A stretch of DNA of 64,000 nt from contig NZ_FWYD01000001.1 in the NCBI RefSeq assembly GCF_900176485.1, positions 1-64,000 on the forward strand. The letters are read 5' to 3'. The translations under genes and the position numbers were made by a program. Source of the DNA: Primorskyibacter flagellatus. GTDB lineage: Bacteria > Pseudomonadota > Alphaproteobacteria > Rhodobacterales > Rhodobacteraceae. The notes below the pieces were generated by a model. That model searched no databases, was not told the origin of the DNA, and saw only the letters and a list, made by a program, of their open reading frames with translations. Below, piece by piece: positions 17,547 to 24,965 of the stretch; the stretch's first letter is position 1; every line of letters starts with the position of its first letter.

Positions 17547-18564
17547 CGCGGAAATCTTCCATGAGGACCGCAACCGGATCACCGCGCGTCACGCGCCCCG
17601 GACCCGCCCCCATCCAGATCACGCCCGAGCTTGGGTAATGCAGGACTTGTGCGGGCGTGTCGATATCTTCGGGGAAATGCAGATATCCCGCAATATGCCC
17701 CGCAAACACAGTGGCACCGTGATAATGTGAGGGTTCGAATATGCCGTTGCGTGGCGCGGTCAGATACGCATCGGTGCCGCGCACCATCATGTGGCGCGTG
17801 ACCGGGGTGCCGTCTTTATGCGTTACATTCGGAGTGCCCTCCAGAACGTTGAAGTGTTTCAGGATATTCCGGATGCCGCAGGAGCCGACCCGCACGCCGT
17901 CGATACTGACCCGGCCCCAGCCGCCCAGTTCCGTTCCCAACGACACCAGCCCGCGTGCCTCCACGCAGGAGGTGAAGGTCGCGCCCTCGTCAACGCCCGC
18001 GAAGACCACGTTGTATGGCGCGCCAAAGGCTTCGGCCGCCCTCAGGGTCTTGCGCAGCATTTCCGCGTCTTTCGAGTGATGCATGTTGGTCGATAAGGCG
18101 GAATCGCAGCTGTGGCCAGCAGTGTGCATATCAATGGACACATCGGCGTAGGGGAGCACGACGCTGTCCAGAAAATGCGCCAGCATCGGGCTGAATGTGC
18201 CGCGTGGATCGCCTGGAAAACACCGGTTGATGTCAAACCCGTCTATCGGAGAAAGCCGTGTGTCCGCCAATGCCGCAGGAACGTTTACGCAAGGCAGCAT
18301 GATGACACGGCCCTGAACCTCGCCGGGGTCCAATGTCTGCGCGAGACGGGAAATCGCGATCTGGCCCTCATATTCGTCGCCATGCACGCCGCCGGTCAAC
18401 AGAATTGTTGGTCCCGTGCCATTCTTGATGCTGATTATCGGTATCTCGATCACGCCCCAACCTGCTGTGTTGCGTGACAGCGGGGCGCGCGCATATCCTG
18501 CCTGCCGTCCATCCTTGTCAAAGTCGATCGGACAGCTAATTCGGCTGATGGTCGGTACGGCCAA
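17533..18564 (-). CDS. Succinylglutamate desuccinylase/aspartoacylase family deacylase, DoeB-like
   Basis: A 343-aa zinc-dependent M14-type deacylase. The zinc site is visible as GGVHGDEYEG (His and Glu) and DMHTAGHS (His), and the overall layout including SPIDGFDINRCFPG resembles DoeB, the N-acetyl-diaminobutyrate deacetylase of ectoine breakdown. No other doe/eut ectoine genes are nearby, so ectoine is not supported as the substrate. It starts at TTG 18564 behind a strong AGAGGA, with no alternative ATG. It heads the leftward operon deacylase - sulfatase - M81, and operator site C lies 25-38 bases upstream. Likely role is removing an N-acyl group from the imported compound. Confidence 0.85.
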   Translation of the reverse strand: MAVPTISRISCPIDFDKDGRQAGYARAPLSRNTAGWGVIEIPIISIKNGTGPTILLTGGVHGDEYEGQIAISRLAQTLDPGEVQGRVIMLPCVNVPAALADTRLSPIDGFDINRCFPGDPRGTFSPMLAHFLDSVVLPYADVSIDMHTAGHSCDSALSTNMHHSKDAEMLRKTLRAAEAFGAPYNVVFAGVDEGATFTSCVEARGLVSLGTELGGWGRVSIDGVRVGSCGIRNILKHFNVLEGTPNVTHKDGTPVTRHMMVRGTDAYLTAPRNGIFEPSHYHGATVFAGHIAGYLHFPEDIDTPAQVLHYPSSGVIWMGAGPGRVTRGDPVAVLMEDFRDDWP

Positions 18565-18588
18565 TCGAATGATCCTCTTATTAATTTC

Positions 18589-18602
18589 GTATGATTGTAT
18601 AC
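18589..18602 (-). promoter_or_regulatory. Candidate GntR operator, site C
   Basis: Read on the minus strand this is GTATACAATCATAC, followed by GAAAT as sites A and B are followed at short distance by GAAAAAT. It lies just upstream of the TTG start of the deacylase operon, where a bound repressor would block transcription. It is the third copy of the GTATAC-RWTN-ATAC motif. Confidence 0.55.
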
Positions 18603-18735
18603 TATCTTTTCCGAGTCAATCGTGACGCATTACGGATGTCCATGAACGCGCGCTGTTAGGACGCGGGAACAATTGCATAAATCGCGCGTTTTATCCGCTT
18701 CATTCGAATGTTACTTTCAAATACGGGATTTGTCC

Positions 18736-18754
18736 GCATGTCCATTGGACATGC
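18736..18754. promoter_or_regulatory. Perfect inverted repeat upstream of CDF exporter
   Basis: GCATGTCC-ATT-GGACATGC is an 8-bp perfect inverted repeat with a 3-base centre, ending 29 bases before the CDF start codon. It could be an operator for a metal-responsive repressor or an RNA hairpin near the ribosome binding site. No regulator gene is adjacent. Confidence 0.4.
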
Positions 18755-18783
18755 TGCCGGTGCGACCGTCTCAGAGAGCAAGT

Positions 18784-19716
18784 ATGCCAAACGATCACAA
18801 TCACGATCATTCCTCAGGTGACCACCATCATGCACCCAAGGTGCGTTCGGAAAACGAAAAGGTGGTGCTGGTCGCATTTCTGCTGACCTTCAGTTTCATG
18901 CTGGCGGAACTGATTGGTGGGCTGCTGTCCGGCTCGCTGGCGCTGATCGCCGATGCCGGGCACATGCTGACCGATGCGGGGGCGCTGGCTTTGGCCTGGG
19001 CAGGGTTTCGCTTTGGTCGCCGCAAGAGCGATGATCGCCGGACGTTCGGCTATATGCGGTTTGAGATTCTGGCCGGCTTCGTCAACGCGGTGACGTTGAT
19101 TTTGCTCGTCGGCTGGATCGCGTGGGAGGCGGTGATGCGCCTGATAGCCCCCAGTCCGGTACTGGCCGGGCCAATGCTGGTGATTGCGGTGCTGGGCCTG
19201 GTGGTCAATATCGGCGTCTATTGGATGCTCCGCCGCGGCGACCGCGATCATGTCAATATCCGCGGCGCGATGGTGCATGTCCTGGGCGACCTTCTGGGCT
19301 CGGTTGCGGCAATTGTGGCGGCGATCACGATCTGGCTGACGGGTTGGACGCCGATTGACCCTATCCTGTCGGTGCTGCTGTCGGTGATTGTGCTGCGCAG
19401 CGCGTGGATGTTGCTCAAGGCGTCGATGAATGTGCTGATGGAGGGCGCGCCGAACAATATCGTCGTGTCGGACATGCAGCAGACGCTGGTGGCCGACGTG
19501 CCGGGTGTCGAAGATGTTCAGCATGTGCATGTGTGGTCGATCACCTCCGGGCAGCCCGTCGCCACGATGGAGGTGCGCCTAAGCGACAGCGCTGATCCGG
19601 CCGCTACCACAGCCGCGATCAAGCACTGCCTGTCCACCACGTTCGGCATTGCGCATGCCACGGTGGAAATTGATTGGGAACATCGCGAAGATGATTGCGT
19701 GCTGATCCCGGATTGA
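18784..19716 (+). CDS. Cation diffusion facilitator exporter (CzcD/ZitB-like)
   Basis: A 310-aa CDF protein that exports divalent metal, probably Zn2+, in exchange for protons. It starts at ATG 18784 with a His-rich tail (NDHNHDHSSGDHHH). Six transmembrane segments follow, with the intramembrane zinc-site motifs DAGHMLTD in helix 2 and HVLGD in helix 5, and then a C-terminal cytoplasmic domain with HVHVWSITSG. The HxxxD pairs favour Zn/Co/Cd over Mn. It is monocistronic; a perfect inverted repeat precedes it. Confidence 0.93.
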   Translation: MPNDHNHDHSSGDHHHAPKVRSENEKVVLVAFLLTFSFMLAELIGGLLSGSLALIADAGHMLTDAGALALAWAGFRFGRRKSDDRRTFGYMRFEILAGFVNAVTLILLVGWIAWEAVMRLIAPSPVLAGPMLVIAVLGLVVNIGVYWMLRRGDRDHVNIRGAMVHVLGDLLGSVAAIVAAITIWLTGWTPIDPILSVLLSVIVLRSAWMLLKASMNVLMEGAPNNIVVSDMQQTLVADVPGVEDVQHVHVWSITSGQPVATMEVRLSDSADPAATTAAIKHCLSTTFGIAHATVEIDWEHREDDCVLIPD

Positions 19717-19916
19717 AGCTACAGAGAAGGTCACAAGGCTGATTGCTGATCTTCGAAAGGGTCGCGACCGCGTTCACCGCACCCGAAAGATGTTTCTTAA
19801 CCGTATCTTCAATATTTACAATCGGGTCGTTGCCCTGAATAAGCGGGCACTCGTGCGGCGCTTGCGTTAGCAAGCACAGGTCGCGTTGAGGTTGCAAAAT
19901 TCGCTGGGGTGGATCT

Positions 19917-21101
19917 TTGTCAAAACTTAGCTCATTTGGTCCAGCAGTCGCGGGCACATCTCCACTTGAAGCTGCGCGGGCGGGTCTTGGTGCCTTTGTC
20001 GGACTTGCGATCTGTGGCCTGTTGGTCCTGTCGTCCTCGGTTGATTTCAATTTGGGTCTGTTCCTCGTGGCGCCGTTCGGGGCAAGCTCTGTCCTTCTGT
20101 TTGCCGTTCCGAACAGCCCCTTGGCACAGCCCTGGTCGGCGATTGTCGGCAATTCGGTTGCCGCCGTCGTGGCTGTCGCTGTGTGTCTGATCGTCGCGGA
20201 ACCGATGCTTCGTATCGCATTGTCCGTAGGGCTTGCCATCGCCGCCACGATTCTGTGCCGGGCGTTGCATCCCCCGGCGGGTGCAGTCGCGATGACCGTC
20301 GCAATGAGCCCCGACGCGGTTGATGAACTGGGCTTCATGTTCGCATTGACGCCGATTGCCCTGGGCACGGTTCTGCTTGTTCTGATTGCAATCGCATATG
20401 GAAGACTGACCGGTCGGCATTACCCGTTCCGGCAATTCGACGATCCGAACACGCACGGCACCTCTGACCCCGAACCGATGGAACGTCTGGGATTGTCCGA
20501 AGAAGAACTGACCAACCTTCTCAACCGGTATCGGCAGTCGTTCAACCTCGGCGTCGAGGATCTGGCCCGGTTGATCGGGGCCGCGGAAATTCAGGCGGCC
20601 ACGCATCGGACGAACCCGATGGCAGCGGCCGACATCATGTCCCGCAATCTGGTGACGGTCCGCAGTAATACAAAATTGGCGGAGATCGCGGAGTTGTTCC
20701 GGCAGCACAGATTTACCTGTTTGCCGGTCATCGGCGCGGGCGATTATTATCTGGGTGTCATTTTCCAGATGCATCTGATCGACCGCGCCAGCCGGGAAAC
20801 GAACCTGAGCCGACGCACCTTTCGGTCTGCCATGCGACGTTTGATGGACAGAACCGGAGATGCGCCGCTGACAGCATCCGACATCATGGCGGCTGACGGT
20901 CCCTGCGCGCGCCCATCGACATCTCTGGCGGCGCTTCTGCCGTTGATGGCGGATGGCGAGGTAGATGCCGTGCCGGTGCTGGAAGCTGACCGCATCATCG
21001 GGATCGTGACCCGCACGGACTTGATCAGCGCCCTCGCGCGAAGCACATTGAACGCACCGGCACCGTCGGACCAAAAAACCGTGGCTGCACAAGAGGGGTG
21101 A
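19917..21101 (+). CDS. HPP family membrane protein with two CBS domains
   Basis: A 394-aa protein. The N-terminal HPP domain has about four to five helices with the diagnostic ALHPPAGAVA; a linker (about residues 165-230) leads to a CBS pair (from ADIMSRNLVTVRSNTKLAEIAELF and again ASDIMAADGPCARPSTSLAAL). HPP proteins are thought to be transporters, with nitrite uptake shown for some relatives; CBS domains usually sense adenine nucleotides. It starts at TTG 19917 with GGGGTGG just upstream, and no closer ATG fits. Its stop is 2 bases before the next gene, suggesting coupling. Confidence 0.88.
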   Translation: MSKLSSFGPAVAGTSPLEAARAGLGAFVGLAICGLLVLSSSVDFNLGLFLVAPFGASSVLLFAVPNSPLAQPWSAIVGNSVAAVVAVAVCLIVAEPMLRIALSVGLAIAATILCRALHPPAGAVAMTVAMSPDAVDELGFMFALTPIALGTVLLVLIAIAYGRLTGRHYPFRQFDDPNTHGTSDPEPMERLGLSEEELTNLLNRYRQSFNLGVEDLARLIGAAEIQAATHRTNPMAAADIMSRNLVTVRSNTKLAEIAELFRQHRFTCLPVIGAGDYYLGVIFQMHLIDRASRETNLSRRTFRSAMRRLMDRTGDAPLTASDIMAADGPCARPSTSLAALLPLMADGEVDAVPVLEADRIIGIVTRTDLISALARSTLNAPAPSDQKTVAAQEG

Positions 21102-21103
21102 AC

Positions 21104-21760
21104 ATGGAAGATGACGGCGACAGCGGTGGGTCGGACCCATGCATGGCGCATCTTCTGGTTGATGGAAACCCCGTGGACCCGGCGACGATGCGGGATGTGG
21201 CCCGCTTTCGCAGCGCAGAGCGCGCTCGGCTGATGGACGCCCGGCGGAGCATTTCGACGCAGCAGCGCGCGGCGATGACCACAAAACTATCCCAGACGCT
21301 TGAGACCATTGTCGCGCCGGAACCAGGCATGCGCATCGCAGCCTATTGGCCCATTCGGGGCGAACCGGATCTTCGTGACTGGATGGGGCGGGCGCATGAT
21401 GCCGGTGCCAATGTGCTTCTTCCGGTCGTGGTCAAAAAGAATGCACCGCTGATCTTCCGTGACTGGTCGCCGGGCTGTGCAATGGAACGCGGTGTGTGGA
21501 ACATCCCGGTGCCTGCCAAAGGCGAGGCCATGAGGCCGGATGTCGTGATTTCACCATTGCTGGGCGCGGATGAGGCATGTTTTCGGCTTGGCAATGGTGG
21601 CGGTTATTACGACCGCACCTTGGCGCGGATCGACCCGATGCCAAAGGTGATCGGTGTCGGATTTGCCGATTGCATCCTTTCGACGATTTTTCCGATGCCG
21701 TGGGATGTTCCAATGGATACTGTCGTTCTTGCTGACGGTTCCGTTTGTCACCGTTCCTGA
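21104..21760 (+). CDS. 5-formyltetrahydrofolate cyclo-ligase
   Basis: A 218-aa enzyme converting 5-formyl-THF plus ATP to 5,10-methenyl-THF. Diagnostic blocks are FRSAERARLMDARRSIS near the N-terminus, AAYWPIRGEPDL, and the ATP/folate motif RLGNGGGYYDRTL. ATG 21104 is preferred to GTG 21098 since GAGGGG lies at good distance. An N-terminal extension of about 30 residues precedes the usual family start; MRDVARF could be an alternative internal start. It is coupled to the HPP-CBS gene, though no functional link between the two is known to me. Confidence 0.9.
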   Translation: MEDDGDSGGSDPCMAHLLVDGNPVDPATMRDVARFRSAERARLMDARRSISTQQRAAMTTKLSQTLETIVAPEPGMRIAAYWPIRGEPDLRDWMGRAHDAGANVLLPVVVKKNAPLIFRDWSPGCAMERGVWNIPVPAKGEAMRPDVVISPLLGADEACFRLGNGGGYYDRTLARIDPMPKVIGVGFADCILSTIFPMPWDVPMDTVVLADGSVCHRS

Positions 21761-21942
21761 CATGACGCGGCCCAAGGCGGCAACAACAGATGCGCCAAAC
21801 GCAATGACGGGCTGGCAGCTTTTCAGCGAGCGTGCCCGCAGCGCAGCGTCTCGATGTCTCGTCGGCCGGTTGAGACAGGTCGTGATTGGAACCTGAACCC
21901 TGCTGACGCCGTTCTTCAATCAGACAATAAAGGAGAACGGAC

Positions 21943-22293
21943 ATGACTCAAATCTGGTTGAGACGCGCCTATGACGAGGTCGGTGACGCAGACGGACAGC
22001 GGATTCTTGTGGATCGGATCTGGCCGCGCGGCGTTTCCAAGGAGGACTTGGAACTGGACGACTGGATGAAAGAGATCGCCCCAAGCGACGACCTGCGCGA
22101 CTGGTTCGATCACGACCCGAACAAATGGGACGGGTTCAAGACGAAATATGCAAAGGAACTGGACGCCAACAAAGAGGACGTCGACGCCCTGCGCAAACGT
22201 GTTGATGCCGGGCGCGTCACGCTGATCTTCGCCGCGAAGGACGAAGAACACAACAATGCCGTTGCCTTGAAAGCGTATCTGGAAGCTGACTAG
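21943..22293 (+). CDS. DUF488 family protein (YeaO-like)
   Basis: A 116-aa protein with the DUF488/YeaO hallmarks RILVDRIWPRGVSKEDL and RVTLIFAAKDEEHNNAVALKAYL. Family function is unknown. A near-perfect AAAGGAG precedes the ATG. It is a single-gene unit and is followed by a strong bidirectional terminator at 22401-22451. Confidence 0.9.
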   Translation: MTQIWLRRAYDEVGDADGQRILVDRIWPRGVSKEDLELDDWMKEIAPSDDLRDWFDHDPNKWDGFKTKYAKELDANKEDVDALRKRVDAGRVTLIFAAKDEEHNNAVALKAYLEAD

Positions 22294-22400
22294 AGCGCAC
22301 TTCAATTGCAGTTCCAAAGTATCACTCGCCCATTGCAGACTGTTATAATCAGCTGCGGGCAGGGTGGGCACACATGATGAAACGGACATCCACGGACCTT

Positions 22401-22451
22401 CAGGAAACACTCGGCAGCGTCTATTGCATATAAAGCTGCCGAGTTTTCCTG
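22401..22451. terminator. Bidirectional terminator between DUF488 and GMC genes
   Basis: CAGGAAACACTCGGCAGC and GCTGCCGAGTTTTCCTG form an almost perfect 17-18 bp inverted repeat around a 16-base loop. The A/T-rich outer arms give a T stretch in either direction. It sits between convergent genes. Confidence 0.8.
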
Positions 22452-22563
22452 TTATTCAGGTCTGCAAAGCGGAATGGACCTGTTCGCCTGCGCTTTGGTT
22501 CAGAGCAACCGGACATTTGTGTCAACCTTGCTGAAATGCACAGACTGGTCCGCCCATTTCGCT

Positions 22564-24180
22564 TTATGTGACGCTTGCTGCGATCACATCTACTGCGCGC
22601 AGCGATAGGGCAGCAATCGTAAGGCTTGGGTTGGCGGTGGCAGACGTGGGAAACGTGCCTGACCCCAACACGAACAGGTTGCGATGGTCAAAGCTGCGCA
22701 AATCCGCATCCACCACCGCAGTTTTGGCGTCCGTGCCCATGCGTACCGTTCCGATGATGTGCCCCGATCCCTGAGCATCCGGGGAATGATTGATATTGGT
22801 CGCGCCCATTGCCGCAAACACTTCGTCATGCGCCTTTTGCGCGGCGTCCAGACCAGCACGGGTGTAATCGGAATAGTCATAGTTGATACGGGGCAGCGGC
22901 ATCCCGTTGGCATCGCGTTTTTCAGGGTCGAGCGTCACCCGGTTCTCTGCGTCGGGCGATTGCTCGACCAGGGATGCCAGACGGACCTGGCGCGAAGTCT
23001 TGTCCTTGATTGCCGCGTCCAGTTCGGCACCGCGCAGGCCGGATTTTGCCAGATCGTCAGCCGTCGACTGTGGCGCACCGGTGGGCCAGGCGTGGCCGTC
23101 ATTGCCAAGCTCTATGCGGAAAGCCGCATAATCCTTCCGGAACTCTCCGTCGCGCAGATTTTCGATACCGGATGTTGAGAGAGGCCCGCGATATGGCCAG
23201 ACCGGCTCTGGGGTTTCTGCCCAGCTGAGTTTGCTGGGATGGTCCATCAGGTTGCGGCCAACCTGGTCAGAACTGTTTGCAACCCCGTTTTCTGCACCTT
23301 CCTGAGCCGAATTCAACAAGAGGCGCGGGGTCTCGATCCCATGTGCCGCAACCACCACCACCTTGCCGGTGGCCGTTCCTTCGCTGCCATCGGCACGTTT
23401 GAAATCAACCGAAGTGATCACGCCATCAGCGCCCAGATTTAGCCGTGTGGCCGTCGTCTCGTCGTAGACGACAGCACCGGCCTCTTCAGCCTGGAGCACA
23501 TGAACCGTCGCATCATACTTTGCCTGAATCGGGCAGATCGGGATGCACGACGCGTTACCGCAGCATTCCGGACGGTCTGCGTGAAAGGTCGAATTTCGTC
23601 CCTGAGGTGTGGCGCGCAGTTGAAATTTTGTGCCTTCAAGTGCTTTGCCAACCTGCTTGTCCAGATATGTTACCGGGATCATCTCCATTGGGAAATCGCC
23701 GGACCGTGGAGATCCCAGATCTTCGCTGCTGTCACCAGAGACACCGATTTCCTGCTCGGCTGCCAAATAGAACGGCTCCAGCGCGTCATAGTCGAACGGC
23801 CAATCGACTCCGTGTCCGTAAAGCGAGTTGAGTTTGAAATCACCGGGCACGTTGCGCAGCGTCGTTCCCAGCCAATGCCACGTCGTGCCGCCGACGACCT
23901 TGATGTAGGTCGACTTGAAATCTTCCGGTCCCATCTGCTGGTAATAATCGCTGATGCGGTGGGTCAAAGGATGCGGCGCGGTGGGATCATTGGGGTAAGC
24001 CGATTCCGGCACCTTGATCTTCGCATTCCAGAAGGTCTCTACCGCATCATATCTGTCAATACGCTTGCCACTTTCCAGAAAAGCGACCTTCAGCCCCTTT
24101 TGCGCCAGTTTCGCACCAGCAATCGCGCCAGCGATGCCAGTGCCGATAATCAGAATATCTGCCGTGATGTCGTTTGCCAT
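22564..24180 (-). CDS. GMC oxidoreductase, large FAD subunit of a sugar/alcohol dehydrogenase
   Basis: A 538-aa flavoprotein. The Rossmann FAD motif ADILIIGTGIAGAIAGAKLA starts at residue 7, the middle carries the Cys-rich CCGNASCIPICP typical of large subunits with a [3Fe-4S] cluster (fructose, glucose and sorbitol dehydrogenases, gluconate 2-dehydrogenase), and the C-terminus has the GMC block SGTFPTSATANPSLTIAALSLRA with the catalytic His region (NINHSPDAQGSGHIIGT). It lies 57 bases downstream of its Tat-targeted small subunit and is probably co-exported with it. The multihaem cytochrome c subunit usual in such complexes is absent. The substrate is not determined. Confidence 0.88.
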   Translation of the reverse strand: MANDITADILIIGTGIAGAIAGAKLAQKGLKVAFLESGKRIDRYDAVETFWNAKIKVPESAYPNDPTAPHPLTHRISDYYQQMGPEDFKSTYIKVVGGTTWHWLGTTLRNVPGDFKLNSLYGHGVDWPFDYDALEPFYLAAEQEIGVSGDSSEDLGSPRSGDFPMEMIPVTYLDKQVGKALEGTKFQLRATPQGRNSTFHADRPECCGNASCIPICPIQAKYDATVHVLQAEEAGAVVYDETTATRLNLGADGVITSVDFKRADGSEGTATGKVVVVAAHGIETPRLLLNSAQEGAENGVANSSDQVGRNLMDHPSKLSWAETPEPVWPYRGPLSTSGIENLRDGEFRKDYAAFRIELGNDGHAWPTGAPQSTADDLAKSGLRGAELDAAIKDKTSRQVRLASLVEQSPDAENRVTLDPEKRDANGMPLPRINYDYSDYTRAGLDAAQKAHDEVFAAMGATNINHSPDAQGSGHIIGTVRMGTDAKTAVVDADLRSFDHRNLFVLGSGTFPTSATANPSLTIAALSLRAVDVIAASVT

Positions 24181-24237
24181 TTCTGGAATTCCTCGGGTCG
24201 TGAATTGGATCTAGGAGACAAGCGTTAGGGAAAAGCG

Positions 24238-24681
24238 TTACGCGCTGGGTGGATCGGCCCAATAGCCCACTTCGCCGCCGCAATAGGCCATGGGTTTGGT
24301 GTAATCCATCGCCTGCCAGATCAACGCATCGGTATAGGTCACCACCTGAAAATCGTCCTGATCGGGCGAAACTCCAGTATACCAGGATGCCACGACTGCA
24401 TTTGCCAATGCTTCATCGTTTTCATCCTCGGCCAAAACGGCAAGATCTTCTGCTTGACCGGTTGCGGAAAATGCCGCCAGCATGTCGGCTGCAATATCGG
24501 CGGACAGATCGTCCTGCTGTGTCAATTTTTGGGATAGCGCAAGAAAGGCATCAACATCCAGATCCGCAGCGAATGCGCGACCGGGCCATTGAGAAAGAGA
24601 CAGGACCGACATGGCAGAAACAGCAGACAAAAGCGTTCTGCGGGTAACGGTATTCGATGCTTTAGGATTGGCGGGGGGCAT
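24238..24681 (-). CDS. Tat-exported small subunit of FAD-dependent sugar dehydrogenase
   Basis: A 147-aa protein with a twin-arginine signal (TVTRRTLLSAVSAMSVLSL, cleavage near AFA-AD) and the compact helical domain of sorbitol/fructose/glucose dehydrogenase small subunits, ending in a conserved-looking DALIWQAMDYTKPMAYCGGEVGYWADPP. The small subunit provides the Tat signal for the large flavin subunit. ATG 24681 has AAAGGAG 9 bases upstream, so the longer upstream frame is discarded. Confidence 0.85.
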   Translation of the reverse strand: MPPANPKASNTVTRRTLLSAVSAMSVLSLSQWPGRAFAADLDVDAFLALSQKLTQQDDLSADIAADMLAAFSATGQAEDLAVLAEDENDEALANAVVASWYTGVSPDQDDFQVVTYTDALIWQAMDYTKPMAYCGGEVGYWADPPSA

Positions 24682-24965
24682 CAGGTTCTCTCCTTTGCGG
24701 TGTGTCTGTTTCTTCTCGGAAAGGGCCGATTGTGAATGACCAACGCGCGACGTCGAGCAAGGGTTCCATGAGCGTTCCCGAAAATGGCCCAAGGTTTATA
24801 CTGCCCTGCAACCAACAAGGCTGCCAGGGCGTTGTCCTGAACGCATGTCACTAGGCACCGCGACGGTAACGTGAACGCGGTTGATGACCGGGCAAGCGAG
24901 AAGGCTGCCTATCCGGCACAGGAGAGATACGGCCAGCCGGGCCCTCGCACAGCGGCTTATGGGGG

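Noticed and set aside
19932-21284. A 450-codon frame antisense to the HPP-CBS and cyclo-ligase genes
   Set aside because: It is a shadow frame; both sense genes carry diagnostic motifs.
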